Shown here: piece by piece, positions 1 to 9,798 of the stretch
Layout: every line of letters begins with the position of its first letter
Numbering within the stretch: the stretch's first letter is position 1
NCBI GenBank assembly: GCA_030323885.1
Contig: CM059198.1
Span: 10,206,462-10,270,461, forward strand
Direction of reading: 5' to 3'
DNA length: 64,000 bases
Origin: Branchipolynoe longqiensis
Taxonomy: Eukaryota > Annelida > Polychaeta > Phyllodocida > Polynoidae
Position numbers and translations under genes: made by a program
Notes under the pieces: model-generated
Database searches by the model: none
What the model was told of the DNA's origin: nothing
What the model saw: the letters and a program-made list of their open reading frames with translations, nothing else

Positions 1-35
1 TGTTACCCATGTGTCATACCTGTTTCTCTGCATAG

Positions 36-213
36 AGTGGCACCAGGACGGGCACAAAGAGAAAAACAGCTGGTGCGATTGGCTGTTTAACGCGAGCGAG
101 GGTTCTGTGTCGTCTCCTGACCATTGGTTGCCACGCAACACACTTTGCACCTACAACTTTGCAGTTCACCCAGGATTCTACCTAGAAGTCATCCTCACCA
201 TTTATGGACTGCA
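36..213 (+). CDS. CUB-domain gene, internal exon (first half of CUB module)
   Basis: This is an internal exon of a gene that continues left of the window. A pyrimidine-rich acceptor ending in CATAG precedes base 36. A consensus donor GTAAGT follows base 213 and splits a CA|G codon (phase 2). The translation has the opening pattern of a CUB domain: a first cysteine (CDWLF), an EGSVSSP stretch matching the usual G-x-I-x-SP, then NTLCTYNF carrying the second cysteine, followed by a hydrophobic strand (LEVILTIYGL). CUB domains are roughly 110-residue beta-sandwich modules of secreted or membrane proteins, with two disulphides and often a calcium site. The left intron would be phase 1. The 3' partner is the exon at 7859, which restores the split codon and supplies the remaining two cysteines. 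Which CUB protein this is cannot be told from one module. Confidence 0.72.
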
Positions 214-299
214 GTAAGTTGGCAATTGTTTCCTTTAATCTGTCTCTAATTGTATCAGGAAGTAAAGATTTGTACCATAATTTGTTTGTTTTTTGTCGT

Positions 300-385
300 T
301 GTTTTTTTTGGTAAATATGTTTATTCTGCTGAATAAGTCTTTTGTCAGTGCCGAAGCACTGGTCTTCCAGCCATTTTTCAATTCA
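300..385 (+). repeat. short dispersed repeat fragment
   Basis: A stretch reading TTTATTCTGCTGAATAAG, then CAGTGCCGAAGCACTGGTC, recurs in diverged form near 8785-8850 and near 31345-31400. It is probably a fragment of a dispersed element of unknown class. Confidence 0.4.
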
Positions 386-491
386 GGGTCATTTACACAA
401 AAGGTATATAGAATAAGGTGTACAATACCTGTTGAATAGACAATTTGCACCATGTAACACAATGAAATTCTGATGTTTGATGTCCTATATA

Positions 492-1075
492 TGGGTCATT
501 CTCAGAGATTCTGTACCACATATTTCGTTTCAATGATTTTGTTAATGATTTTCTTTTGCCTTCTTTTTTTTTAAGGTGGGGGTAGTAAGTCAAATAGTTA
601 TTGATGACTCTGTGTATTAATTATGTTAGCGATACCACATGTACTTAAATTAATCTATCCCATGAAATGGATCAATATTATACTTAAATGATTTTGTGCT
701 AAAATGAAAATATGGAAATTTGTATATCGACACTATATGCATCTACCCAAAGGTGTTTTTTTTCAAGTTTTTTCTTGAAAGACAATCTGCTTTGTTTAAC
801 TATTTGTTGTGTGCGTTTAAATGATGTTATGGATGTGTGTTAAAATGTTGTTATGGATGGATGTTACACATTTAGTTTTAATGGCTTTCTTAATTTGTAT
901 AATATTAAAATCGAGTAGTGAAGTAAAACAAATTCAACTCTGATGTATGCACAACATAAACATTCATATGAATATGGATTCTGCTATTATTTGGAATGTT
1001 TTCTGCTATTAGTTAGAATGTTTTCACTTTTGCTTTCCATGTCGTAAAAGTGATACACAGTTTCTGATAACGACC
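492..1075 (+). mobile_element. ~585-bp TIR element (family R1), copy 1
   Basis: The left end reads TGGGTCATTCTCAGAGATTC. The right end, reverse-complemented, reads TTGGTCGTTATCAGAAACTG, giving imperfect inverted repeats of about 25-30 bases. The interior is AT-rich and non-coding. Two related copies lie at about 41575-42097 and 52184-52574. This is a non-autonomous DNA element of uncertain superfamily; the flanks (ATA left, TAA right) would fit a TA-type target. Confidence 0.55.
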
Positions 1076-1325
1076 AATAAATATTATATATTTACAATAT
1101 TCGGTGCAATAAAATATATAACAAAATGATTGGAAATGAGGATGTGATGGAGTCAATCCGATTCTATCCGCAACTCATTGTTTTCCATTTTTTAACTTGG
1201 AAGAGCTTTTTATTGTTGTTTTTATTTCTCATATAACATTTTTGATTTTACCACGGTTGCATACTCTTTTGGCATCGATTTCTGTGCTCTATTTTCCGTG
1301 TTTGAAATTTAATATTTTAGTCACT
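1076..1325 (+). other. unassigned AT-rich intronic sequence
   Basis: AT-rich DNA between the R1 element and the AGGTCA minisatellite. The open frame that begins here only stays open because it runs into the 11-bp array; no protein similarity is visible. Confidence 0.4.
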
Positions 1326-1326
1326 T

Positions 1327-1665
1327 TCATGTCAGACCTAGATCAGATCTACGTCAGACCGATGTTGACACATTTAAGATCCAGGTCAGATCTAGGTCAG
1401 ACCCAGGTCAGATCCAGGTCAGATCCAGGTCAGCTCCAGGTCAGATCCAGGTCAGGTCCATCGCAGATCCAGGTCAGATACAGGTCAGATACAGGTCAGG
1501 TCCATGCCAGGTCCATGTCAGATTCACGTCTGATCCAGGTCAAACCCAGGTCAAACCCAGGTCAGACCCAGGACAGATCCAGTTGAATTCCAGATCAGGA
1601 CCATGTCAGATTCAGGTCAGATCTAGGTCAGATTCAAGTCAAATCCAAGTCAGATACGAGCAGGT
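1327..1665 (+). repeat. 11-bp minisatellite, CAGGTCAGATC-type
   Basis: About 28-30 degenerate copies of an 11-base unit (consensus CAGGTCAGATC) lie in the CUB-gene intron. Each unit contains AGGTCA, so neighbouring units place AGGTCA half-sites as direct repeats with five-base spacers. Some units are variant (CAGGTCCATG, CAAACCC). Confidence 0.85.
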
Positions 1666-1739
1666 CAGTGCGGTGCGTTGGGTCAGTCCGTGACGACAGG
1701 TGGCGCCCCCTCCCCGTCCAATCTGATGCAAATGTGTGG

Positions 1740-1975
1740 AGTGTGGAGTGTGAAGTGTGTAGTGGTGGTGTGCAGGCTTACACTACAGGACGGTATATGC
1801 AGGGTGTGTAGTGGTGGTGTGCAGGCTTACAGTACAGGACGGTATATGCAGGGTGTCTAGTGGTGGTGGGTGGGGCTTACTGTACAGGACAGTATATGTA
1901 GGGTGTGTAGTTGTAGTGGTGGTGGGTGGTGCTTACTGTACAAGGTGATATATGCAGGGTGTGTCGTGGCGGTGT
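1740..1975 (+). repeat. ~50-bp minisatellite, four diverged copies
   Basis: The repeated unit contains GTGTGTAGTGGTGGTG, then CAGGCTTAC, then ACAGGACGGTATATGCAGGG. Four copies are visible, the last two diverged. It lies in the CUB-gene intron. Confidence 0.75.
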
Positions 1976-2291
1976 GACTTCACGCACAGTACTCTAGTGG
2001 TATTATAATTAAACATCTCAGAAGGTGACCCAAGCTGGGTAGTATTTATTACTTGTGTAACATGAGGCGTTACGTTTGTGTTTCAGGGGTGTGCAGTCGG
2101 TAAAAGTGATCAGGTTTGTAAGCCTGCTGCCGGGTTGTGTCCCCAGCCCTTAGTACTAACTATCCCTTCCTTATGCTGATCTGTCTATCATTGCCACGTT
2201 TATGCAATGTAACGCAGATGCTGTCCCTTAGAGTTGCACCGTGCGATGATTTTGAGTTTTTGTCATTTTCTGAGGAAAATATGTTAGGGTG

Positions 2292-2630
2292 TTTTTTTGT
2301 TTGTTGTTGACTTATGTCCTAGCAACATCTAAAGTCATATCAGGACGGGTACCGACCTGTGACAGTGCACACTCATGGCGATTTTATAGTGCTGTCCCAG
2401 TGGGAAACCAGGCTGCTGGCACCATGACCTGGTGTCCCACTCAGTCACATTAACCTGACACTGAGCCAACCAGTCCTTGCCCTGTCCTAATAATGCCGAG
2501 CGACTGGCTAGGAAGCGACAAGTGTATCAATTTTTTAGTCATTGGTTTGACTCGACCAGGGTTCGAACCCACGACCCCACAATATACCAGCACGGGAGAC
2601 GGACGCTCTACCTCATTCGGCCATCCCGTT
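2292..2630 (-). mobile_element. SINE-A copy inside the MITE M1
   Basis: The reverse complement runs from a tRNA-Leu-like head (A box TGGCCGAATGAG, B box GGTTCGAACCC) to the common tail (CCTGATATGACTTTAGATG, then CAACAAACAAAC). It interrupts M1 between its left and right halves. Confidence 0.85.
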
Positions 2631-2637
2631 TTTTGTT

Positions 2638-2852
2638 GTAGATTAGTTGATTAAGCAGGGGAAATTTCAATCGTAGACGATTGGTCTTCCTCATTCCACT
2701 GCTCCTTGCCCTATCCTGATAATGCCGAGTGCCAGCCTAGGAAGCAACAAGTAGCAATGCTTAAGTCATTGGTCTGACTCGACCAGCTTTCGAACCCACA
2801 ATCTACCAGAATGGGAGATGGATGCTCAACCCATTCGGCCATGCCGTCTGGT
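2638..2852 (-). mobile_element. SINE-A short form with the alternative tail
   Basis: It has the same Leu-like head as the neighbouring copy. After GGATAGGGCAAGGAGCAG it switches to the second tail (TGGAATGAGGAAGACCAATC, then CCCCTGCTTAATCAACTAAT), which SINE-B also carries. Confidence 0.8.
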
Positions 2853-3118
2853 CGTCGATCGTTTTAATGTACTTTACTTTAGTTTGAAGTAACTTTTATT
2901 TTAAATAGCTAAATGTTGAGACATTTGAAGTGCAAACAGGCATGCCAAAAGGCTGACTTCATTGGCTTCTGCAGTAACAGGTTCTATTAAATAGCCCCAG
3001 TATTCCCTTCTATGTAGCAACAAATGCTTACTAAATGTACCAGTATCTAAGTTACATATGTAGAATTAAATCTAGATAATGGTTTTGGTTTTGAAAATGT
3101 TCTTGTTTTCATCGGACC

Positions 3119-3840
3119 ATGCAGCTTCATATCCTGTTCAGTAATGCAGCTGTATACCCTGTTCAGTAATGCAGCTGTATACCCTGTTCAGTAATGCACC
3201 TTTATACCCTGTTCAGTAATGCAGGTGTATACCCTGTTCAGTAATGCAGCTGTATACCCTGTTCAGTAATGCAGCTTTATACCCTGTTCAGTAATGCAGC
3301 TGTATACCCTGTTCAGTAATGCAGCTTCATATCCTGTTCAGTAATGCAGCTGTATACCCTGTTCAGTAATGCAGCTGTATACCCTGTTCAGTAATGCAGC
3401 TTTATACCCTGTTCAGTAATGCAGTTGTATACCCTGTTCAGTAATGCAGCTGTATACCCTGTTCAGTAATGCAGCTTTATACCCTGTTCAGTAATGCAGC
3501 TTTATACCCTGTTCAGTAATGCAGCTGTATACCCTGTTCAGTAATGCAGCTGTATACCCTGTTCAGTAATGCAGCTTTATACCCTGTTCAGTAATGCAGT
3601 TGTATACCCTGTTCAGTAATGCAGCTGTAACCAATGCACTATACCCTGTTCAGTAATGCAGCTTTATACCCTGTTCAGTAATGCAGCTTTATACCCTGTT
3701 CAGCAATGCAGCTTTATACCCTGTTCAGCAATGCAGCTTTATACCCTGTTCAGTAATGCAGCTTTATATCCTGTTCAGTAATGCAGCTTTATATCCTGTT
3801 CAGTAATGCAGCTTTATATCCTGTTCAGTAATGCAGCTTT
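3119..3840 (+). repeat. 25-bp minisatellite continuous with the MITE end
   Basis: About 29 copies of a 25-base unit (ATGCAGCTGTATACCCTGTT then CAGTA) start directly at the right TIR of M1. The TIR ends in ATGCAGCTTTA, and the same eleven bases open each unit. Variation is mainly CTG/CTT at one position and ACC/ATC at another. Confidence 0.9.
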
Positions 3841-4115
3841 CCCCCAATAGCCGATGTCTACTTTTGTGCTGGGCTGCTGGGGGGGGGGGGGGGGGGTTCG
3901 TTAAACAAACAAATCAGGTTATAATACTAATCTGGCATGTGTATGCAGAACCCGACTATCCCAAAGTTCCCGCTTGGAGTGTGACATCACAGATAATCAG
4001 GTAAAAAAAAATATCTTCACGAATAGCAATTTGAAAATGGGTATGGTTATTTATTTTAAGTTTTCGGATTTCTGCTAACACTGAATGCATTCTTGCCTTT
4101 TAATGTTGATATTCT
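3841..4115 (+). other. unassigned spacer with a poly-G run
   Basis: Apart from a homopolymer G run at about 3879-3897 this segment shows no gene, RNA or recognised repeat. Confidence 0.4.
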
Positions 4116-4125
4116 ATTGCTGTTG

Positions 4126-4427
4126 TTGAAGATTTATACTGCCTATCATGGATAAGCCTGAATAAGCTTGTTTTCACCATTAGACAGTTTGTCGATAGAA
4201 AGCCAGAGCCTACACTTTTACCAACCCAAGGGATTTTTAACCTCCCACACCACATAGACATGGTATGAGAGCAACTGGCCTTTGATGTCACTGTAAGTTA
4301 TACACAGCGGTGGAAATCCAAATTGGCAGAGATGGGGGCATGGGGAATCGAACCACCGACCTTCAGGTTAGGAGTCCGACCTAGAAAAAAGTCAGACACT
4401 CTAACCACTCCGCCACAGAGAACACCT
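4126..4427 (-). mobile_element. SINE-B copy
   Basis: Read on the minus strand, the head is GTGGCGGAGTGGTTAGAGTG with a B-box-like GGTTCGATTCC. Then come the conserved body (GTGTATAACTTACAG, CCATGTCTATGTGGTGTGGG, TTTCTATCGACAAACTGTC) and a tail ending GGCAGTATAAATCTT. The head is tRNA-like with no intact tRNA fold beyond the boxes. Confidence 0.75.
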
Positions 4428-4478
4428 CTATGATGTAAATACTGACACAATTGTGCTGCTGAATGATCCAAGTGTCCA

Positions 4479-4870
4479 GACGGGATGGCCGAATGAGCTC
4501 AAAGGCCGCCAACTTACAATGACGAGACATGTGCATTGACTAGTCCTCTTGGGTGCGTGCGGCTATTTCAACTAATACCAGATGGGATGGCCGAATGAGT
4601 TGAGCGTCCGTCTCCTGCTTTGGGAGATCGCGGGATCCGAACCCATTGAGGGTTTGAACACTGGTCAAGTCAAACCAATGACTTAAAAGTTTAAACTTGT
4701 CGCTTCCCAGCCAGGCGCTAGTCATTATTAGGATAGGGCAAGAATTGGTTGGCTCAGTGTCAGGATGATATGACTGAGTGGGACATCGGGTCATGGTGCT
4801 GGTGGCCTGGTATCCCAGTGGGACAGCACTACAAAGTCACCATGAGTGCGCACTGTCATAAGTCGGTCAT
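4479..4870 (+). mobile_element. SINE-A copy with a duplicated head region
   Basis: It starts with one head (GACGGGATGGCCGAATGAG) broken after a few bases, then about 85 bases of other DNA, then a second, fuller head leading into the normal body. The extra segment (CAATGACGAGACATGTGCAT, GTGCGTGCGGCTATTTCAAC) recurs next to the minus-strand SINE at 36711-37100. The copy runs out into an ATC microsatellite at 4867-4883. Confidence 0.75.
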
Positions 4871-5337
4871 CATCATCATCATCATGCTGTCGGTCGCAAT
4901 GCGACAAAGACTGCTTTTATTTCTTAACCGCCGCTGTTCTGTGCGGTTGTGCATTTCATAAAAGCTGCTTGCAAAGTGTTGAAGTGCTGCTGGCTTTTGC
5001 AAGTTACTAGCAGCACTCTCTCGGGGAGCAAATAGAGGTTTCACACCGGCAAGAACACGTCAAGACAGGTGCAAACTATTTGTCCCTGCAGTAGCTGGCC
5101 GGGAGATGTTGGGAGTTCCCTTCATCACCGCCCTTAATGCTGCCACGGAAGCATGGTTTTCTGTTAGGGTTTGCTCCCTTAGCCGTTGATTCTATCAAGA
5201 ACCTATACCACAAGGCAGTGGTTTATAACTTTGCAAGGCAGGGGCGTCAAACACCCTGAGGTATTTTAGCAGATAGGTACTGCATTACCCGCATACCCTA
5301 GGGAGGGATGTCACGTAGTGCAGGGCTGTCACGAGAT

Positions 5338-5400
5338 GCCATAAGTCGGTACCCATCCTGATATGACCTTCGATGTTGCTATTACATAAAATAACAACAA
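5338..5400 (+). mobile_element. SINE-A 3'-end fragment
   Basis: Only the tail survives: AAGTCGGTACCCATCCTGAT through the terminal AACAACAAAC. Confidence 0.7.
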
Positions 5401-5890
5401 ACACTCAAATAATCTAAGTTGTGAATAGTTTGTTGGTCTTTTCTATGTCGATGCCTACATCTGGGAAGATGACAATGTTGCTCACATAAGCTTCACTAAC
5501 GTTATTCCCTTCATTTGCCGTAGTTGCAACAAGAAATACATAAAACATAGAGGTGTTTAAGACCCTACTAACAAATAATGTAACTTAGAAAAAAAACACA
5601 TGAGTACTACAGATTACCGACACAATCATGAGCAGCGGGATCGTATAGGAGTAGGCACATGGCATGACTCCAATGTTCACAGGCAAAATGTTGGCTGACG
5701 ATGTATATCTCCTTAGTACAACACAAACAAGTAACTACTTAAACCTCTTGAAATCAATATGCCTAACAGCATGATTAGACCTTAGGGTTTTACTAGCAGC
5801 TAATTAAATTAACGAGTTACAATAGAAATGCGCATACACACAATTAAATAACAATTGTAGGTAAATGGACTAACACTGTATAAGGCAGCC
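5401..5890 (+). other. unassigned intronic sequence
   Basis: AT-rich DNA with no open frame or repeat family that I recognise. It lies between a SINE tail and a Harbinger-like MITE, inside the CUB-gene intron. Confidence 0.35.
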
Positions 5891-5894
5891 TTTT

Positions 5895-6112
5895 GGCCCT
5901 GTCACACTACAACATATTGCATCAGAGTATGCCAAACGTATGAAATAAATTTCAAATTGTCAGCGCCTTGGCGTGCAAAGCCGTATGACAGCGTTTACCA
6001 GCATGCTCTTAACAAGCACTACTTATGCCAAATGTACCCATAACGTATCTCAGCAAACACCAATGTGTTGGCGCAAAATCACATACGTCAGCATACGTAG
6101 TGTGACAGGGCC
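5895..6112 (+). mobile_element. Harbinger-like MITE (H1), 218 bp
   Basis: Inverted ends are GGCCCTGTCACACTAC on the left and GTAGTGTGACAGGGCC on the right. The interior carries scattered CATACGT and TATGCCAAA words. A TTT on both flanks could be the target duplication. GG-C-rich ends containing TCACAC are typical of PIF/Harbinger and related elements; the assignment is by ends only. Confidence 0.7.
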
Positions 6113-6505
6113 TTTATAATTGCATCCAAAGACTGCCTTAAGTACAAACTGAAGAGTTCATGGTGTGCTTCTATTCGCAAAGGCACAACACAGTTTGAAA
6201 CTAATCATAATATCTCAAGCTGAACAAAAGTGTCAGCAGAGAAAAGATTGTCTCCTTCACCTACCAGACTCTCCGACTGCAGCTAAACACACATGTCCAA
6301 TGTGCCACTGCTGATTCCGAGCACAAATTGGAATCATTGGTCATCAACGAGTTCACAATAAATGATGAGTTGCTGTTGTCATCGCCATTCATGGACAACT
6401 AAGAGCGTCGCGAAGATTTGCATCCATTATGATACTACTTTATTTCGGCAGTGCATTCCATATTATGTACGCGTTGCCTAATCTTCCGCACCTTCTTCAG
6501 TCTTT

Positions 6506-6792
6506 TAAAGTTGCATAGTCCAACGGTTTTGAGTTTCTGTCATTTTCTGAGATAAATATAGTAGGTTGATCGCTATAATCTACCTTACTTTAGTTTGAAG
6601 TAACGTTTATTTTAAATGGCTAACTTTAGAGCTGCTTGAACTTGAAGTGGAACCATGCAAAATTAATTTTGGCAAGCACACCAAAACTCTGACACCATAG
6701 GTTTCCGCAGTAAAAGGTTTTTTTATTAAATTGCCGCAGTAGTCCCTTCTATGTGGCAATAAATGTTTAATAAGTGCACCAGTATCTTTTTC
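6506..6792 (+). mobile_element. M-family MITE, left part
   Basis: It begins TTTTAAAGTTGCATAGTCC and follows the family interior (GAGATAAATATAGTAGGTTG, CCTTACTTTAGTTTGAAG, AAAATTAATTTTGGCAAGC) up to GTGCACCAGTATC. It is then replaced by a T-rich stretch. The missing right end may be the piece at 7705-7797. Confidence 0.7.
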
Positions 6793-7140
6793 TACTTTTT
6801 CTTTTTTTTTCTTTTTTTGGGGATGATTTATTTACCCTGTTAAGTCGCATCGCGGCTTCTTTTCATCGCTAAACAGCAATAGTCTAAATTTGATAGCAGC
6901 CTTGCCATCTTAGCTGTTAGTCATTATGTTAGTTTTTGTGGTTATTGTTTTTTTGTGGGGTTCCCATTTTTAAATTTTGTTGATGCCATATTTGCAACAT
7001 TTTGGTATATATACCTACCCCCTGCACTAGCATTGGTAGGGATACTCAGTTTATTACACTGTGACTTTGTGAGGTCGGGGTATGAGGTCATTTGAAGAAT
7101 TCTTAGGAGTTAGGTCTTGAATGACAATTGTGAGTGCGCA
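6793..7140 (+). other. unassigned sequence interrupting an M-family MITE
   Basis: A T-rich opening followed by unique-looking DNA without open frames. It would be part of an insertion if 6506-6792 and 7705-7797 are halves of one MITE. Confidence 0.3.
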
Positions 7141-7156
7141 CATACTACATCAGACG

Positions 7157-7504
7157 ACCAGAAGGCATTGCCAAATGAGCTAGAGCGTCCGTCTCCCGTG
7201 TTGGTAGATCGTGGGGGTCGTGGGTTGGAACTCTGGTCGAGTCAAACCAATGACTTAAAAAAATGTATACTTGCTGCTTCATGGCCTGGCACTCGGCATT
7301 ATTAGGATAGGGCAAGGACTGGTTGGCTCAGTGTCAGGATAATGTGACTGAGTGGGATATCAGGTCATGGTGCTGGCAGCCTGGTCTTCCAGTGGGGCAA
7401 CACTATAAGGTCGCCATGAGTGCGCACTGTCACAAGTCGGTACCCGTCCTGATATGACCTTAGATGTTGCTAGGACGGAAAACAACAATAAACAAACAAA
7501 CAAA
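7157..7504 (+). mobile_element. SINE-A full-length copy
   Basis: Leu-like head (GCCAAATGAGCTAGAGCG), the body GATAGGGCAAGGACTGGTTG and GGCAACACTATAAGGTCGCC, and the tail ending in CAAACAAACAAAG. It is complete at about 348 bases. Confidence 0.85.
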
Positions 7505-7704
7505 GCATGAAACGACCTTGCAGCCTTGGTTCTTAGAAAATTACCTCTAGCCCATTTATTGTAGTTTTAGGTTAGTGAAATTCATAGTCAGCGGAGTTTG
7601 ACCTCAAATTTTAGGGAATCATGCACTAATTCCCTTTTTAGGCCCCCGCAGCCATGACTACTCATTCAGTGACCTTGTTTTGTGTATACTTTGAGATCAG
7701 GGGG

Positions 7705-7797
7705 AATTGGAGTATCTAAGCTAGATATAATGTAGACATCTAGACAATTGTTTTGGTTTACAAAATTTGATATTTCCATTGGACTATTCACCTTACT
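7705..7797 (+). mobile_element. M-family MITE, right-end fragment
   Basis: It matches the last ~90 bases of the family (AGTATCTAAGCTAGATATAA, TTTTGGTTTACAAAATTTG, then CCATTGGACTATTCACCTTA). It may be the detached end of the copy starting at 6506. Confidence 0.55.
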
Positions 7798-7858
7798 TGG
7801 CAACATGCATCAGTGTTTGATTGGAAGTATATGTTGTGGTTCTATTTCTACTCACCAG

Positions 7859-8061
7859 GGGTGCCTGTATGGATCGAATTGAAGTATATGAATCGACACG
7901 TCTGGTAGAAAAACTGTGTGCATCAAAGTTAGAAACGCCGCAACCCAGATTTGTCTACAACTTGACCTCGGACCCAGTCAAGGTCAAATACTTCTCTGCC
8001 AAAGGTCAACATCAATCGAAGCCAGACTCGGGTTTCTGGCTTTCTTTCCGACAAATACGAT
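7859..8061 (+). CDS. CUB-domain gene, internal exon (second half of CUB module)
   Basis: The acceptor is a strong pyrimidine tract ending CTCACCAG before 7859. The donor GTAAGTATCC follows 8061. The first base completes the CAG codon left open at 213, and the reading then runs GACMDRIEVYES, the usual C-x-D-x-L-E-V-Y core of a CUB domain with its third cysteine. Next come EKLCAS (fourth cysteine), a proline, a variable stretch with one potential N-glycosylation site (NLT), a VKVKYFSA strand, and the closing GFWLSF motif. The exon ends in phase 1, so the two-exon module is symmetrical (1-1). The intron between the halves is 7,645 bp and full of repeats. No following exon was recognised in the window. 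The next 400 bases belong to a mobile-element-like repeat, so the gene may continue far downstream or be incomplete. Confidence 0.75.
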
Positions 8062-8082
8062 GTAAGTATCCCGCTATCATAC

Positions 8083-8460
8083 TAAAGGCTCTGTCACACC
8101 TCACTGGATTGGGGATATGGAAAGAAACCGAACAAAGTCCGGTGGAATACATCAATGTCCGGTTTCTATACGGTCAGCATCCAGCGTTTCCGTTCTGTGT
8201 CCGGTGGTGTCTGGCATCTACAGTGACAAGTTTTGAACATGCACAAAACTTGGAATGGATGCCGCCAGATTGACGTCTACTGTTCTTGTCCGGTTTGAGT
8301 TTGTTTAGTGCGCTTATCGTCCATTGGCTATCCGTTAATGTATGTTTCATGTCCGTTTAATGTGCATTCATCCGGCGGCCTTTGACCCGATATCGCAATA
8401 TTTTTACACATTCTGATACTTATCACGACCGAACACCACCGGACTAGAAAATTGTAAACT
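8083..8460 (+). mobile_element. possible MITE with CCGG-rich interior
   Basis: It starts AAAGGCTCTGTCACACCTCA, like the Harbinger-type ends. It is then filled with repeated TCCGGTTT, GTCCGGTGG and CATCCGGCGG words and ends near CGAACACCACCGGACTAG. The right end is not a clear inverted repeat, so the boundaries are uncertain. Confidence 0.4.
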
Positions 8461-8494
8461 GTTAAAAAATGGATTGGGCTACCATCAATTCAAT

Positions 8495-8618
8495 TTGTGT
8501 ATCAATTTTTAAGTCATTGGTTTAATTCACCCAGGGTTCGAACCCACTAGTTTGAATCCTATGACCTACCAGAACTAGAGTCGGGCACTCAACTCATTCG
8601 GCCATCGCGTCTGGTTAC
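8495..8618 (-). mobile_element. SINE-A 5' fragment
   Basis: Only the head half is present: reverse complement of GTCATTGGTTTAATTCACCC through CGGCCATCGCGTCTGG. Confidence 0.75.
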
Positions 8619-9410
8619 ATATTACGTCTACTTCAAAAATATATAAAAAATGTCAAATTAAAATTAAAACCGCCCGCCCGACCCTGATTTTTATTTCAAA
8701 AGGACGATCACCAATTACTGTTGTTTATTTAGCCTTACATTCATACCGGGCACTTTTCAGCGCTTTCTGGTTTTTTTTTTGTAAAGTATTTATTCATCTG
8801 AATATTACCTTTGTCAGCACCGAGCACTGGTCTTCGGCCATCTTACTATTGGAATTGACAGTCTATATAATCTAAGTTTGATGAGTGTTGTATTAGTTAC
8901 AGCACCGATCCTGTAGAATTAAGGGAGTGGCTCCTGCTGTATAATGTACAGCACCAGTCACTGTAGTTCATGCAAAAATGGGGAGCAGCACCGAGTAGAA
9001 AATGCATACTCGGGGCAACTCAAACAATCATTGTGGGTTACATTTGTTCTCTTATAAAACATAGGAAGTTTATAGTTGAAAGACATTTTGTCTGTCTTAT
9101 ATAATGTTCAATGTGTTTAAAACAGGTTGATAGTTGTGTAGGATGTCCGGTGTATGGACTACAGTAATTACTAGCAAAGCCCTGAGCTTCTTCCCCCCCC
9201 CCCGCCACTTTCTCGCTTGCTCTCCCGTGGGTTTTGCCCCCCCCCCCCCCAACCACCCACCCCAATGGGCCCCCCTCCTGTGCCACCACCCTTAACCATC
9301 AGGAACAAACCATCAAGTAAGAGTCAAGCAAGGAGGGAGGAACGTGAGCTTAGTTGTTGAGTAATGTAGTTGTTATTGTTAGTCCATGGGGCGTAGTTCA
9401 CAGCGTTATG
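8619..9410 (+). other. unassigned region with C-rich tracts
   Basis: It contains a small dispersed repeat (8785-8850, shared with 300-385) and two poly-C/CCCACC-rich tracts (about 9191-9205 and 9237-9275). No gene is recognised. Confidence 0.35.
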
Positions 9411-9414
9411 TCTA

Positions 9415-9655
9415 CCGAACGCCGTGGCCGAATCGGTAGAGCGCAGCAGGCTTCCCATGCAGAAGGTCGGGAGTTCGATTACCAGTCGAGTCAAATTATA
9501 ATGACTTACAAAATTGATACTTGTTGCTACCTAGCCTGGCACTCAATATTACTAAGATAGGACTGGTTTGCTCAGTATCAGGATAATGTGACTGAGTGGG
9601 ATATCGGGTCATGATGCCGGGGGCTGCAAGCTGGTCTCCCAGTGGGGCAGCACTA
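9415..9655 (+). mobile_element. SINE-A, head-2 subfamily, 3'-truncated
   Basis: The head is CGTGGCCGAATCGGTAGAGC, different from the Leu-like head, followed by the same body as other copies. It breaks off after GTGGGGCAGCACTA. Confidence 0.8.
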
Positions 9656-9798
9656 AACCTACATTTTTCTGTGATCTAATTTTGTTTATATCCGTTTTGA
9701 TAAGCTGAGGTGATTTGCCAGACCAATAAAAACCTTGATGTGAAATTTCATCAGGATCTGACCATTATTTTTAAAAAGACTTTAAAATTGATACTCGA

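Larger units (their letters stand above)
2226..3128 (+). mobile_element. MITE of the TTAAAGTTGCATAGTCC family (M1), split by SINEs
   Basis: The left part (2226-2290) starts with a diverged TIR and the conserved TTTTGAGTTTTTGTCATTTT. The right part (about 2860-3128) continues with the conserved interior (TACTTTAGTTTGAAGTAACT) and ends in the opposite TIR, CATCGGACCATGCAGCTT. Two SINE-A pieces (2292-2630 and 2638-2852) interrupt it. Other copies lie at 6506, 12548, 12893, 33803, 39288 and 49228. Confidence 0.75.
214..7858 (+). other. intron of the CUB-domain gene
   Basis: This long intron is defined by matching phase-2 boundaries (GTAAGT at 214, CTCACCAG before 7859). It holds, in order, a TIR element (492-1075), an AGGTCA minisatellite, a ~50-bp minisatellite, a MITE disrupted by SINEs, a 25-bp minisatellite, SINE-B and SINE-A copies, a Harbinger-like MITE and more SINEs. 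No additional exon was recognised inside it. Confidence 0.6.

Noticed and set aside
3119..3840. CRISPR-like array
   Set aside because: The 25-base repeats are directly adjacent with no spacers, and the sequence is eukaryotic; it is a minisatellite.
8062..8273. Continuation of the CUB frame past 8061
   Set aside because: The sequence after the GTAAGT donor is a repeat (starting AAAGGCTCTGTCACACC) and no longer fits the CUB pattern, so splicing at 8061 is preferred.
9421..9500. Possible tRNA genes at SINE heads (also 7160, 9805, 17330, 32190, 37400, 51820, 63670)
   Set aside because: A and B boxes are visible, but the sequences continue into the common SINE body, lack a proper acceptor stem match and occur in dozens of diverged copies; they are tRNA-derived SINE heads.
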